From: Candidatus Muiribacterium halophilum
Lineage (GTDB): Bacteria; Muiribacteriota; Muiribacteriia; Muiribacteriales; Muiribacteriaceae
Assembly: GCA_023228995.1 (NCBI GenBank)
Contig: JALOAD010000001.1
Location: 1-64,000, forward strand
Direction of reading: 5' to 3'
Length of the DNA stretch: 64,000 nucleotides
Of the stretch, positions 45,536-53,611 are shown one piece after another. The notes below the pieces were generated by a model, which was given only the letters and a program-made list of their open reading frames with translations, did not search any database and was not told where the DNA came from. A program made the position numbers and the translations under genes. Positions within the stretch are counted from its first letter, which is position 1. Each line of letters starts with the position of its first letter.

Positions 45536-45565
45536 TTGACAAATTACTTTGTTTTTGTATATAAT
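45536..45565 (+). promoter_or_regulatory. Sigma70-type promoter of the STAS gene
   Basis: TTGACA (45536-45541), an 18-base spacer and TATAAT (45560-45565) lie 30 bases before the start codon at 45596. Both hexamers are perfect matches to the consensus. Confidence 0.8.
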
Positions 45566-45595
45566 TTAGTATGAGATTTTAATACAGAGGTGTTT

Positions 45596-45943
45596 ATGCA
45601 AATAAATTCAGACATTAATTATGAATACTCTGCAATAATCTTATATTTAAATGAAAATTTTGAATTTGATGATTCAGCTCTTCTTGAAAAAACTATTATT
45701 ACTCAAATTGATAAACATTCTTTATTTAATATTATAATTAATTTCAAAAATATAAAATACATGAATTCATACTCTTTAAACGAATTTGTACAGTTATATT
45801 CGAAAATGTTAAAAACTGGTATAAGTATTTTTATTACTGAACTTTCAGAAAATGTTAGCAATTTGTTTCAAACAACATCACTTCATATTTTAATACCAAT
45901 TTACCCAAGTAATGACGCTGCTTTCAAAAAAAATAATCTTTGA
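45596..45943 (+). CDS. STAS-domain protein (anti-anti-sigma factor-like)
   Basis: About 115 aa, one STAS domain. 'NIIINFKNIKYMNSYSLNEF' corresponds to the DLSxVxxIDSSGL region of anti-anti-sigma factors, with Ser in the position that the partner kinase phosphorylates. 'ISIFITELSENVSNLFQTT' is the following helix-strand. Such proteins bind an RsbW/SpoIIAB-like kinase or form part of a stressosome. No such kinase is adjacent. A GTG at 45590 is in frame, but AGAGG precedes the ATG at 45596. The gene has its own strong promoter and a bidirectional terminator behind it. Confidence 0.82.
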   Translation: MQINSDINYEYSAIILYLNENFEFDDSALLEKTIITQIDKHSLFNIIINFKNIKYMNSYSLNEFVQLYSKMLKTGISIFITELSENVSNLFQTTSLHILIPIYPSNDAAFKKNNL

Positions 45944-45946
45944 TAA

Positions 45947-45975
45947 AAAAAAGACCGGATAAACCGGTCTTTAAT
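45947..45975. terminator. Bidirectional terminator
   Basis: Stem AAAGACCGG / CCGGTCTTT (9 bp) with loop ATAAA, A-run on the left and T on the right. It lies between the convergent STAS gene (+) and the small Cys-repeat gene (-) and serves both. Confidence 0.87.
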
Positions 45976-45993
45976 CTGTTACACACAATTTAA

Positions 45994-46215
45994 TTAATCA
46001 TTAATTGGTAATGGACATGTTCCACCATCACAATCACCATTGTCGTCTGGAACAGTAGGTAATGGACATGTTCCACCATCACAATCACCATTGTCTACAG
46101 GTAATGGACATACTCCACCATCACAATCATTGCTTTTAATATTGTTATCAGCATAAACACTTACTGATGTAATAACAATTATTAAAGCTAACATTATAAA
46201 TATAGCTTTTTTCAT
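45994..46215 (-). CDS. Small secreted protein with three CDGGxCPLP repeats
   Basis: 73 aa. A signal peptide (KKAIFIMLALIIVITSVSVYA, cut after Ala22) is followed by about 50 residues that contain three copies of D-C-D-G-G-x-C-P-L-P, with Cys at 31, 36, 45, 50, 62 and 67 and Asp/Asn-Gly linkers. The mature peptide is acidic, with six Cys in CX4C pairs and otherwise low complexity. The last two repeats are nearly identical at DNA level, so the array has duplicated recently. I do not recognise the family. Pairwise disulfides, metal binding or modification of the repeats are all possible. GGGGGAAAGT precedes the ATG and a good promoter lies at 46249-46277. Confidence 0.85.
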   Translation of the reverse strand: MKKAIFIMLALIIVITSVSVYADNNIKSNDCDGGVCPLPVDNGDCDGGTCPLPTVPDDNGDCDGGTCPLPIND

Positions 46216-46248
46216 ACTTTCCCCCTTATATTATCTAAAACTAATATC

Positions 46249-46277
46249 ATTATAAACTATACCCTACAAAAAAACAA
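46249..46277 (-). promoter_or_regulatory. Promoter of the Cys-repeat protein gene
   Basis: On the minus strand, TTGTTT (46277-46272), a 17-base spacer and TATAAT (46254-46249), with the start codon 34 bases beyond the -10 at 46215. The leader is short, with no room for a riboswitch. Confidence 0.65.
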
Positions 46278-46499
46278 GGACTTTAAATATTTGACAAATA
46301 ACATACCAATATTTTATTATGTTATTGAAATTTAAAAATCCTTATTTCAGATTTATAAATATTTTTTCTCAAATAAGATAAAAAAAGACAAATTTTTGAA
46401 AAGAACTAAATCTAAGTAATAATTGTATTACAAATGCAATTTCGGGCAAATTTTTTTGTTTTTAATAAACTAAATTTCAATAAATTAGGAGGTGTTTTA

Positions 46500-46790
46500 A
46501 TGACACATGAAACTTCACCTGTCAAGGTATATATCGGAAATTTATCCTATGACACTAGCGTTGAAACTTTAAGAAGCGAATTTATAATATTTGGTTCTTT
46601 AGTAGAACTTGCAAAGATCCCTACAAAAAATTATGGTTTTGTTAAGTTTTCTTCAATGGAAGAAGCAGAATCTGCTGTTAAAGAATTGAATGGTAAAAAA
46701 GTTGATGGTAGAAATATAAAAGTTGAAATTTCAAAACCTGCACAGGATAAATCCCAGGGCAGAAGAAATTTTACTAGAAGACCTAGATAA
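46500..46790 (+). CDS. RNA-binding protein with one RRM domain
   Basis: 96 aa. A single RNA recognition motif: RNP2 'KVYIGNLSYDT' and RNP1 'NYGFVKFSSMEEA' with the two aromatic residues that stack on RNA bases, then a basic tail ('SQGRRNFTRRPR'). Small bacterial RRM proteins of this type (as in cyanobacteria and several other phyla) bind mRNA and are often cold- or stress-related. The frame extends 22 codons upstream, but a strong site AGGAGGTGTTTTA marks the ATG at 46500. A long upstream region (46280-46499) may carry the promoter; I see no clear regulatory structure. Confidence 0.93.
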   Translation: MTHETSPVKVYIGNLSYDTSVETLRSEFIIFGSLVELAKIPTKNYGFVKFSSMEEAESAVKELNGKKVDGRNIKVEISKPAQDKSQGRRNFTRRPR

Positions 46791-46819
46791 TTTTTGTATA
46801 ATTTATTCCATTGAACAAA

Positions 46820-46855
46820 CAAAAAAAGCCACTCAAAAGAGTGGCTTTTTTTGTT
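46820..46855. terminator. Bidirectional terminator
   Basis: A 13-bp perfect stem (AAAAAAGCCACTC / GAGTGGCTTTTTT) with loop AAAA, between the RRM gene (+) and the SH3/NlpC-like gene (-). Confidence 0.92.
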
Positions 46856-46877
46856 TCCCAAAACACAATTTCTTTAT

Positions 46878-48806
46878 TTAATTTCTAACTCTTTTACCAG
46901 GTAAAATAATCGGATAATAAGATCTTACAAGAGGTCTTTTTAAAACTCTTAATGAAGATGTTGAATTATCAACAGCCCACCATTTACCATAAGCATCTTT
47001 TTCCACTATTACACCAACATGTCTTGGTCTATCACCTCTTCTTTTTGTCCAAAAACAAACATCACCAGCAGCATAATTACCAGCTTGTACTGTTGAAAAA
47101 CCATGACTTCCAAGATGACTTACCATTGTTGGACAATAAATAATATAAGTATTAAATCCAACATTTGCATTTTTAAGTATTGCACTTACAACAGCTGCAC
47201 ATGCAAGTTTACCATGAGAAGTATCTGAATTATAACAATCAACACCATAAATAACATCTCTTTTATTAACAGCACCAAGAGCTGAACGAACTATTCTTGC
47301 TGCTCCACCACTTGCTGCAACATCTCCTGAACCTGACTTAGTATCTCCACCAGAAGTTAATGCTGCAAATTCAGAAGTTGCACCACCACTTGAACCACCA
47401 GAAGAACCAGAATCAAGGCCTGCTAAAGATGCAGTATTACCAAGAGAAGTACTATTTAAAAACATAGCAAAATACTCTTGTGCAATAGAATCATCTTTAA
47501 GAAATGATACAACCTTTTCAATAACTTTAGATACTTTGGATAAAATATTTAATATACTTTTAATACCATCTAATAATCCTCTACCACCAGAAGATATACT
47601 TGAAGATGAATCATGATCAGTCATATTTTGTTTTTTTGCAAGAGTTTCTTTTGCATTATTTACAATATTTGACAAACCAGGAAGTGAACCTTTATTACAT
47701 CTTTTTAAAATAAATTCCGCAATATCTTTTGAAGTATCAATTGTATTATTTTTTATTTCTGTATTTATTGCAGTATCTATTTCTTTAAGCTCACTCTGAA
47801 TTTCTCTAGATCTCAACTGGCTTTTAATACCTGGTTTTGAAGCAAGTATTTCAGTTAACGATTTATCTTTTAACTGTTTTTCAAAATCATTTCTAATAGC
47901 TTCAAGTTCAATATAATTTTTAATTCTTTTTTCAAGAAGCTGTTGATTCTTTGAAGAACCAACAAAATTATCCGAATTAACAGAATTTCTACCAATCTGT
48001 TCAAGAGAGCTAGAAATTTCTATTTCAGGTAAAACTTTTTCTTCAAAAAGTGGAATTCTTCCATTAAATGGAATTGTACTTAAAATATTATCTGAAAATC
48101 TTTCAGAACTTTCCATTTTTGTATTAATACCAATTTTTTGAGCAAATCCTCTTCTACCATTACTATCTTGAATATAAAAAGAATCATCTTTTTCTTCAAC
48201 AATTATAATATTATCATTATTTTTTAATGTAGATACAACTTTTGAATTTGGTGACTGATCTCTTGTAACAGGAATTAATTTGTCAGTTTGAACAGAACCA
48301 GTCTTAATAAGTCTTTCAATCTTTTCAGGAACCATTGCCTGTTTACCCTTACCAAGTAATACTTTTTCAGCCATTTTTTGAACATCATCGACTACCATAT
48401 TATGAATTTCATCTTTAGAATAACCTGATCTTTGCATATTATCAATCATTCCATTCATATACTCATCAATTTGAGCTTTATCAGATTTATTCAAAACATC
48501 TGGATTTTCTTTTTCCATAGTTTCCATATAATCAATAATGTCATAAACTATATCACCATCATATTCTTCATCATTATCACCAACAAAATGCTCAACATGA
48601 GTACCTCTTTCGTTAAACTCAAGAATCTTTTCTTTTACATAAGTCATTTTTTCAGTATATTCAAGAGATTTAGGATTAGTAGAATCTATAATATTCCTGT
48701 TTATACTGTTACTACCGCCAATACTTCCTTTTGCCGATTTAACATCAGCACTTGCAACAAAAAGAAATATTACTATTAATATTAACGATAAATATTTCCT
48801 ATTCAT
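46878..48806 (-). CDS. Secreted SH3-domain protein with NlpC/P60-like peptidase domain
   Basis: 642 aa. A signal peptide (NRKYLSLILIVIFLFVASA) leads to a helical region, then a bacterial SH3 domain at ~180-240 ('LIPVTRDQSPNSKVVSTLKN', ending 'GRRGFAQKIGI'), a long helical linker, a Gly/Ser-rich spacer (~475-510), and a C-terminal cysteine-peptidase-like domain. That domain has 'KLACAAVVSAIL' (nucleophile Cys), 'DRPRHVGVIVE' (His) and 'WAVDNSTS' as third polar residue, the layout of NlpC/P60 or CHAP amidases. It probably cleaves peptidoglycan peptides or acts in cell separation. The ATG at 48806 after AAAGGAGGTAAT is used; the longer frame adds 19 unrelated residues. Confidence 0.85.
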   Translation of the reverse strand: MNRKYLSLILIVIFLFVASADVKSAKGSIGGSNSINRNIIDSTNPKSLEYTEKMTYVKEKILEFNERGTHVEHFVGDNDEEYDGDIVYDIIDYMETMEKENPDVLNKSDKAQIDEYMNGMIDNMQRSGYSKDEIHNMVVDDVQKMAEKVLLGKGKQAMVPEKIERLIKTGSVQTDKLIPVTRDQSPNSKVVSTLKNNDNIIIVEEKDDSFYIQDSNGRRGFAQKIGINTKMESSERFSDNILSTIPFNGRIPLFEEKVLPEIEISSSLEQIGRNSVNSDNFVGSSKNQQLLEKRIKNYIELEAIRNDFEKQLKDKSLTEILASKPGIKSQLRSREIQSELKEIDTAINTEIKNNTIDTSKDIAEFILKRCNKGSLPGLSNIVNNAKETLAKKQNMTDHDSSSSISSGGRGLLDGIKSILNILSKVSKVIEKVVSFLKDDSIAQEYFAMFLNSTSLGNTASLAGLDSGSSGGSSGGATSEFAALTSGGDTKSGSGDVAASGGAARIVRSALGAVNKRDVIYGVDCYNSDTSHGKLACAAVVSAILKNANVGFNTYIIYCPTMVSHLGSHGFSTVQAGNYAAGDVCFWTKRRGDRPRHVGVIVEKDAYGKWWAVDNSTSSLRVLKRPLVRSYYPIILPGKRVRN

Positions 48807-48967
48807 ATTACCTCCTTTATTAAAACCTTTCTTTATTTCTTTATTGAAACCTTTAATAAGCAACCTATGAATCTTAACAAATATAACTAGTCCTTAATTT
48901 AATTTTAACCTATATTTGAATTATTATTAACCTGTTTTTTTATTAAAAGCGATTAAAAGCAATTAAT

Positions 48968-49846
48968 TTATTTAAATCTCTTTATAAAATCACATTTTTT
49001 ACAAGTGTTTTCAACAAGTTTACCTTTTTTAAATCCACACAAAATATTTTTACTTCTCTCACTATTAAGAATATCATCAATAGTATTGTTTTTAATATTA
49101 CCAAGTGCAATTGTAGCAGAATAATCAAGACAACATGGAATTACAGTTCCATCAGCAAGAATACCAAAATGAGTATCAAGACCATGACATCTACCATTAT
49201 CGCTAACTTTTATAGAATTCGCATCAGGAAATTCAAACATATTATCATAATTTAAATAAATATAATCATTTACTTTAACAGATTTTCTGCCATTTAATTG
49301 AATATAATTAGGAAGGATAATATTTAATCTATTATTTACAAGATCAATAAATTGTTGATTTATAGTTTCATTCTTTTCTGAATTATTATAATTCCACAAT
49401 CTAAGATTAAAATACAATTTGGGACGAATTTTATGATATTTTTCCATAAACAAAAATATTTTATCAAAATAACTATTAATATCTATATTATTTGGGATTA
49501 CACTTGTAACAGAAATATTAATAAGACAAATAGAATCATGTAATAAAACATCAAATTTTTCATCAACAAGTGTACCATTAGTAGTAATAATAACTTTTAA
49601 ACCATATTTTTTTGAAATATCCAGATAATTTGCAAGATCATCAACAAAAAGAGGTTCACCAAGAATATGATAAGTCATTTTATCAGTCAAAGGAGAAATT
49701 TGAGAACACACTTTATCAAAAAGATAAAGTTCCATCTTTCTAAAACTCTCATTATTTTGCTTTTTTTTATCAACAGGACAAAAAAAACAAGAAAGATTAC
49801 AATTATCAGTTATTTCAACATAAACAACTTTAAATTTCTTTTTCAT
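48968..49846 (-). CDS. Radical SAM protein with SPASM-like C-terminal cluster domain
   Basis: About 292 aa. The radical SAM cluster motif CX3CX2C is 'DNCNLSCFFCPVDKKK'; 'YHILGEPLFVDDL' and 'VIITTNGTL' follow as normal for the TIM barrel. The C-terminus holds the auxiliary-cluster cysteines: 'CHGLDTHFGILADGTVIPCC', then 'CGFKKGKLVENTCKKCDF'. SPASM proteins usually modify peptides or are sulfatase-maturation-like, but several act on small molecules. No obvious substrate is adjacent; the Cys-repeat peptide at 45994 is 2.7 kb away in another transcript. The start at 49846 overlaps the end of the PhoU-like gene by 17 bp, so the two are probably coupled. Confidence 0.88.
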   Translation of the reverse strand: MKKKFKVVYVEITDNCNLSCFFCPVDKKKQNNESFRKMELYLFDKVCSQISPLTDKMTYHILGEPLFVDDLANYLDISKKYGLKVIITTNGTLVDEKFDVLLHDSICLINISVTSVIPNNIDINSYFDKIFLFMEKYHKIRPKLYFNLRLWNYNNSEKNETINQQFIDLVNNRLNIILPNYIQLNGRKSVKVNDYIYLNYDNMFEFPDANSIKVSDNGRCHGLDTHFGILADGTVIPCCLDYSATIALGNIKNNTIDDILNSERSKNILCGFKKGKLVENTCKKCDFIKRFK

Positions 49847-50495
49847 TACTATTTGAATCCTCTGTTTCAATTGACCCCTCAGATTCAATTAATTTTTTTT
49901 GTAAAACAACATATTCACCAGTATTTTTACAAACATCACCAATTATTTCAAGGAGATTAAGAATTCTAATAATATTTTGACATCTTTTAACAGCCTGAGG
50001 AAATGTTACAATAAATTCCTGAACTCTTAAAAATTCTTCCCATACAACCTCATCAATTTGAACATCATTTTTAATAACAGCTAAACCTACTTCTTTTTTA
50101 CATTTAATAAAAGCATAAACAGAATCATCAAACATTTTCTTCACATCTTTCATAATTTTTTCAATATTAATAAGAGGAAAAATCATTTCTTTTTTAGAAA
50201 GATAATGCAATGAATTATTAATTTTTTTAAGAAGATCAGCTATTTTTTCAATATTTGAATTAAACTTCATAAAACTAATAAGTCTCTCAAGCTCTAAATT
50301 ATCAAATTTTTTACCATTAATAATATTAAAGCAAATCTTTTCAATCCGTTTTTCTTCTAAATTAATATTATTTTCCAACTCATCAAGAATAGCAACACTA
50401 TCCTTTTTAAAAGAAAAAATATTTTTCCTAACTAATTCAAAAACTTCATTTACCCGATTAATCTGTTTTTCAAAAACAATTTCAATAATTTCCAT
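49830..50495 (-). CDS. PhoU-like helical protein
   Basis: 221 aa, all helical. Two similar halves each carry the PhoU signature helix: 'FMKFNSNIEKIADLLKKINN' and 'NIIRILNLLEIIGDVCKNTG', comparable to xxLERIGDxAxNIxE of PhoU and the related DUF47 proteins, though the metal-binding acidic residues are only partly kept. PhoU proteins restrain the Pst phosphate transporter and PhoR kinase. No pst or pho genes are here, so its role is unclear. GAGGTCATAAT precedes the ATG. A remnant of a second, more typical PhoU lies just upstream at 50548. Confidence 0.75.
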   Translation of the reverse strand: MEIIEIVFEKQINRVNEVFELVRKNIFSFKKDSVAILDELENNINLEEKRIEKICFNIINGKKFDNLELERLISFMKFNSNIEKIADLLKKINNSLHYLSKKEMIFPLINIEKIMKDVKKMFDDSVYAFIKCKKEVGLAVIKNDVQIDEVVWEEFLRVQEFIVTFPQAVKRCQNIIRILNLLEIIGDVCKNTGEYVVLQKKLIESEGSIETEDSNSNEKEI

Positions 50496-50547
50496 ATTAT
50501 GACCTCATATTATAACTAAAAACTATTTTTAATAAAGAGTTTTAAAT

Positions 50548-50727
50548 TTACATACCCAACTTATGTCTTACCACATTTTTACCTTCCATGTAAATAATAT
50601 CTTCACAAAGTTTTATAACAAAATCATCTATTCTTTCAAGATTAAGGAATATTATGATGATTTGCATACAAACAGGAAATATTTCAAGTTTCTTCAGCAT
50701 ATTAAATACCAGTGACTTAAATATTCT
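50548..50727 (-). pseudogene. phoU: C-terminal remnant of a phoU gene
   Basis: The minus-strand frame from 50727 to the TAA at 50548 encodes about 59 residues, including 'IIIIFLNLERIDDFVIKLCE' followed by 'DIIYMEGKNVVRHKLGM'. This is the C-terminal end of PhoU (xNLERIxDxxxNIxEDxIYMxxGKxVRH). The remaining ~160 residues of the protein are missing: the frame is closed by a TAA upstream, and the stop of hgcB is only 15 bp further. It is a decayed or deletion-truncated gene. An ATG at 50700 exists, but there is no reason to think the fragment is functional. Confidence 0.82.
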
Positions 50728-50741
50728 TTAAAATCATACAA

Positions 50742-51005
50742 TTAACAGCAACCATCAACACATCCACATGAACCGTCACCTAAAATCGCAGAAGCACAAC
50801 CTACACCTTTATCAACAGACAAAGCTCCAACCGGACAATTTATAACACAAGCTCCACATTCTATACATTTATCTTTATCAGCTATGTGAATTTTCTGATT
50901 ATTTATAACAAAAACACGACGAGGACATACATCAAAACACTTTTTACAATTAATACATTTTTTTTTAATCAATTCTAAAGTTGTCACATTTTTTAAATAC
51001 TCCAT
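50742..51005 (-). CDS. hgcB: HgcB, ferredoxin of mercury methylation
   Basis: 87 aa. Two [4Fe-4S] motifs, 'CINCKKCFDVCPRR' and 'CIECGACVINCPVGALS', are followed by the features that set HgcB apart from other ferredoxins: a conserved single cysteine in 'GVGCASAI' and a C-terminal tail ending 'GCVDGCC' with vicinal cysteines. HgcB reduces the cobamide of HgcA so that it can be remethylated, and its Cys tail is thought to bind Hg(II). The gene lies 15 bp after hgcA, the standard arrangement. GGGGGATAT precedes the ATG. Identification rests on the motif set and on its partner; confidence is high. Confidence 0.95.
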   Translation of the reverse strand: MEYLKNVTTLELIKKKCINCKKCFDVCPRRVFVINNQKIHIADKDKCIECGACVINCPVGALSVDKGVGCASAILGDGSCGCVDGCC

Positions 51006-51020
51006 ATATCCCCCAATTCT

Positions 51021-52049
51021 TTATTTATTAAAAAAAGCACTAATATAAAATAAAAAGCCTGTTACTAATAAAAAAATTGATGGTTTATAAAAAATCCTGA
51101 TTTCTTTTTTTACTCCCGAAGAACTTGTATAAGTTGAACACCCCGTAAAATTCAATGCGGAGAGTGATGAAATAACTATTATCCACAAAATCACACCAAT
51201 TTTCTGTAAAATCAAACCATAACCAAAATAATCTAAATATTTATAAATAATCGCAGAATAGACTCCTCCTGTAAAAAAACCTTTTAAAAAAAACGCCCTG
51301 AATGGTATATAAGGTAAAAACACAGGAGTAACAAAAGTCCCGGATAGTAATCCGCCAAAAACCGGTATGATGTTTTTCATACTATTAATAAATAACATAT
51401 TAATATTTTTTTCACCTGAGACAAAATAATTCTTTAAAAGAAAAAAAACAAAGAAAAAGAATACATATTTTATCGAAAGCTTTAATTCAACAGGTATAAG
51501 TTTTAGTCTGTCAGAAAAATTAAAATTTACAGTTCTCATCTTTTCATCAGCATTATAGTTATCTGATATATATTTTTTAATATCATCTGCTCTTACAGGA
51601 CCATAATAGATTTTAAAACCAGTAGTTTTAAATATTTCGTTTGAATTAACACCCGAAGCCCCAAGTTGAGGTAAGATCAATCTTTTATGATCAGTAAATT
51701 CTGTTAAATTATTATTATAAATTTGTCTTATTAATTCCTCAGTTCCAAATGTTCCCTTTCCTGCTGCACACCACACATTAATGCCTTTCGTATCCAGTAT
51801 AAGGACCCAGGCATCTAATTCTTTTAAACCAATCTTTAGAGCATCAACACTTAGTCTATAATTAGCAGTAACAAAAACTTCGGATTTTTTGTCTGGATTA
51901 GCAAACCTGTATAAACCAGGTTTAATAGAAAGACCTGTTCTTTTAATCCCTGTTCTTGCTAAAAACCAGAAAAATCGATCTTTAAAAAAAATATTTTTTG
52001 ACAGATTCATTATTTTATTATTACAAGAACAAGTCTGACAACACTCCAT
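51021..52049 (-). CDS. hgcA: HgcA, corrinoid methyltransferase of mercury methylation
   Basis: 342 aa. The N-terminal corrinoid-binding domain (related to the CFeSP large subunit) carries the diagnostic cap-helix motif 'NVWCAAGKGTFGT', with Asn91 and Cys94; Cys94 is the lower axial ligand of cobalt. 'RLILPQLGASGVN' and 'YYGPVRADDI' are further conserved segments. From residue ~193 to the end there are about five membrane helices, including the 'LSALNFTGCSTYTSSSGVKKE' region typical of HgcA. The protein transfers a methyl carbanion from methylcobamide to Hg(II), forming methylmercury. An N-terminal 'CCQTCSC' cluster of cysteines is an unusual extra. It is third in an apparent arsR-acr3-hgcA-hgcB operon; CAGGAGGATAATT precedes the ATG. 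Confidence 0.96.
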   Translation of the reverse strand: MECCQTCSCNNKIMNLSKNIFFKDRFFWFLARTGIKRTGLSIKPGLYRFANPDKKSEVFVTANYRLSVDALKIGLKELDAWVLILDTKGINVWCAAGKGTFGTEELIRQIYNNNLTEFTDHKRLILPQLGASGVNSNEIFKTTGFKIYYGPVRADDIKKYISDNYNADEKMRTVNFNFSDRLKLIPVELKLSIKYVFFFFVFFLLKNYFVSGEKNINMLFINSMKNIIPVFGGLLSGTFVTPVFLPYIPFRAFFLKGFFTGGVYSAIIYKYLDYFGYGLILQKIGVILWIIVISSLSALNFTGCSTYTSSSGVKKEIRIFYKPSIFLLVTGFLFYISAFFNK

Positions 52050-52112
52050 AATTATCCTCCTGAAACATCATATGCTTTTATATTGCTAAAATTTTGCTTT
52101 TAATATTAATAA

Positions 52113-53165
52113 CTAATCAACATACCAGTGTTTTGTTGAATTTGCAATTTTTACAAGAATAAGCATTACTGGAACTTCTACCAAAACACCAACAATTGTT
52201 GCCAAAACAACAGGTGAAGAAACACCAAAAACTGATGTAGCCACAGCAACAGATAATTCAAAAAAATTGGATGCACCAATCATACCAGCTGGAGCAGCAA
52301 TATCATGTCTGAGTCTCAAAACATAACACAGAAAATAAGCTATTCCAAATATAAGAAATGTCTGAATTACAAGTGGAACTGCTATCAGTAAAATATGAAT
52401 AGGATTCTGAATTATAGTATTACCCTGAAATGAAAAAATAAGTATAAGAGTCAGAAGAAGTCCAATAATAGTGATATTATCAAATTTCTTTATGAAAACA
52501 TTTTCAAAATAATTTATTCCATATTTTTTTACAATATAAAGCCTTGTTCCTACACCAAGAGTAAGTGGTATTACAACAAATAAAAAAACAGAAATAAATA
52601 ATGTATTCCAAGGAACTAAAATACCTCCAACACCCAAAAGAAACGCAACAATAGGAACAAATGCAAAAAGTATAATAATATCATTCGTAGCAACTTGAAC
52701 AACAGTATATGCTGGATTACCTTTCGTCAGATGACTCCAAACAAAAACCATTGCAGTACATGGGGCTGCACCAAGTAAAACAGCACCCGCCAGATAATCA
52801 CGAGCAAAATCCTGTCCAAGAAAATTCACAAAGAACACATAAAAAAAAACATATGCAATACCATACATTGTAAAAGGTTTAATAAGCCAGTTGACAATCC
52901 ATGTAACATAAAGACCTTTAGGATTTCTACCAACTTTTTTTACACTTTCAAAATCCACTTTCATCATCATAGGATATATCATTATCCATATAAGAAAAGC
53001 TATAGGTATAGAAACCTGAAAAACTTCAAATTTACCCATAAAAATCACAAACTCACTAAAAAATTTTCCAATTACTATCCCCGCAACCATACATAATATC
53101 ACCCATAGACTCAAATACTTTTCAAAAAATGATATACCATTAGAATTTTTATTATCACAAACCAT
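52113..53165 (-). CDS. acr3: ACR3-family arsenite efflux transporter
   Basis: 350 aa with ten membrane helices. ACR3/ArsB signatures: 'KNPKGLYVTWIVNWLIKPF'-like helix 4 region (here GRNPKGLYVTWIVNWLIKPF), 'GAAPCTAMVFVWSHLTKGNP' with the conserved Cys that handles As(III), and 'PAGMIGASNFFELSVAVA'. It exports arsenite (or antimonite) driven by the proton gradient. The gene follows arsR by 12 bp and precedes hgcA by 63 bp on the same strand. No ArsC (arsenate reductase) is present, as expected in a habitat where arsenite dominates. TGGAGGCTGTAC precedes the ATG. Confidence 0.96.
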   Translation of the reverse strand: MVCDNKNSNGISFFEKYLSLWVILCMVAGIVIGKFFSEFVIFMGKFEVFQVSIPIAFLIWIMIYPMMMKVDFESVKKVGRNPKGLYVTWIVNWLIKPFTMYGIAYVFFYVFFVNFLGQDFARDYLAGAVLLGAAPCTAMVFVWSHLTKGNPAYTVVQVATNDIIILFAFVPIVAFLLGVGGILVPWNTLFISVFLFVVIPLTLGVGTRLYIVKKYGINYFENVFIKKFDNITIIGLLLTLILIFSFQGNTIIQNPIHILLIAVPLVIQTFLIFGIAYFLCYVLRLRHDIAAPAGMIGASNFFELSVAVATSVFGVSSPVVLATIVGVLVEVPVMLILVKIANSTKHWYVD

Positions 53166-53177
53166 GTACAGCCTCCA

Positions 53178-53525
53178 TCAACATTTAATTTTTTTAAATT
53201 CAAGATATTCTTTTAACTCTTTTACATCTCTCATACACAAATTAATAGAGTCATTTTCAATTTCATTAACAATATACAAAATAACTGGATTTCTTTTAAC
53301 AGGTTCATCAATAAAATAGTATCTCCATTGTTCTTTTTTATAAAATCTTACCACTTTATTTTTTACAAGATATGAAAGGTGTCTTGATATCTTGCTCTGA
53401 GTTTCTTTTAAAGCATTTTCAATATCACAAACACAAAGCGACTTTTTATAAAAAAGTAAATAAACAATCCTGAGCCTAGTTGATTCAGATAATGATTTAA
53501 AAAAATCACTCATATTATCTAGCAT
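53178..53525 (-). CDS. arsR: ArsR-family arsenic-responsive repressor
   Basis: 115 aa winged-helix protein. The recognition region 'TQSKISRHLSYLVKNKVV' is typical, and the As(III) site in the third helix is seen as 'SLCVCDIENAL' (Cys31 and Cys33), the type I ArsR arrangement ELCVCDL. Another cysteine is the last residue. It should repress its own operon and release DNA when arsenite (or antimonite) binds. It is first in the arsR-acr3-hgcA-hgcB run. The operator is almost certainly the palindrome at 53574-53605, directly downstream of the promoter. AGGAGGGTTTTATA precedes the ATG. Confidence 0.94.
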   Translation of the reverse strand: MLDNMSDFFKSLSESTRLRIVYLLFYKKSLCVCDIENALKETQSKISRHLSYLVKNKVVRFYKKEQWRYYFIDEPVKRNPVILYIVNEIENDSINLCMRDVKELKEYLEFKKIKC

Positions 53526-53573
53526 TATAAAACCCTCCTAATCTTATTTATAATTATATTAATATTTTCATGC

Positions 53574-53605
53574 ATCTGTATATCCGTATATTCGGATATA
53601 CAGAT
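53574..53605. promoter_or_regulatory. ArsR operator palindrome
   Basis: Two perfect 13-base arms, ATCTGTATATCCG and CGGATATACAGAT, separated by six bases (TATATT). It starts six bases downstream of the -10 box of the arsR promoter, covering the transcription start, where a bound dimer would block RNA polymerase. Confidence 0.85.
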
Positions 53606-53611
53606 ACGCAA

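Noticed and set aside
50742-53525. mer-type mercury resistance operon
   Set aside because: No merA, merT, merP or MerR-like gene; the mercury link is HgcA/HgcB only.
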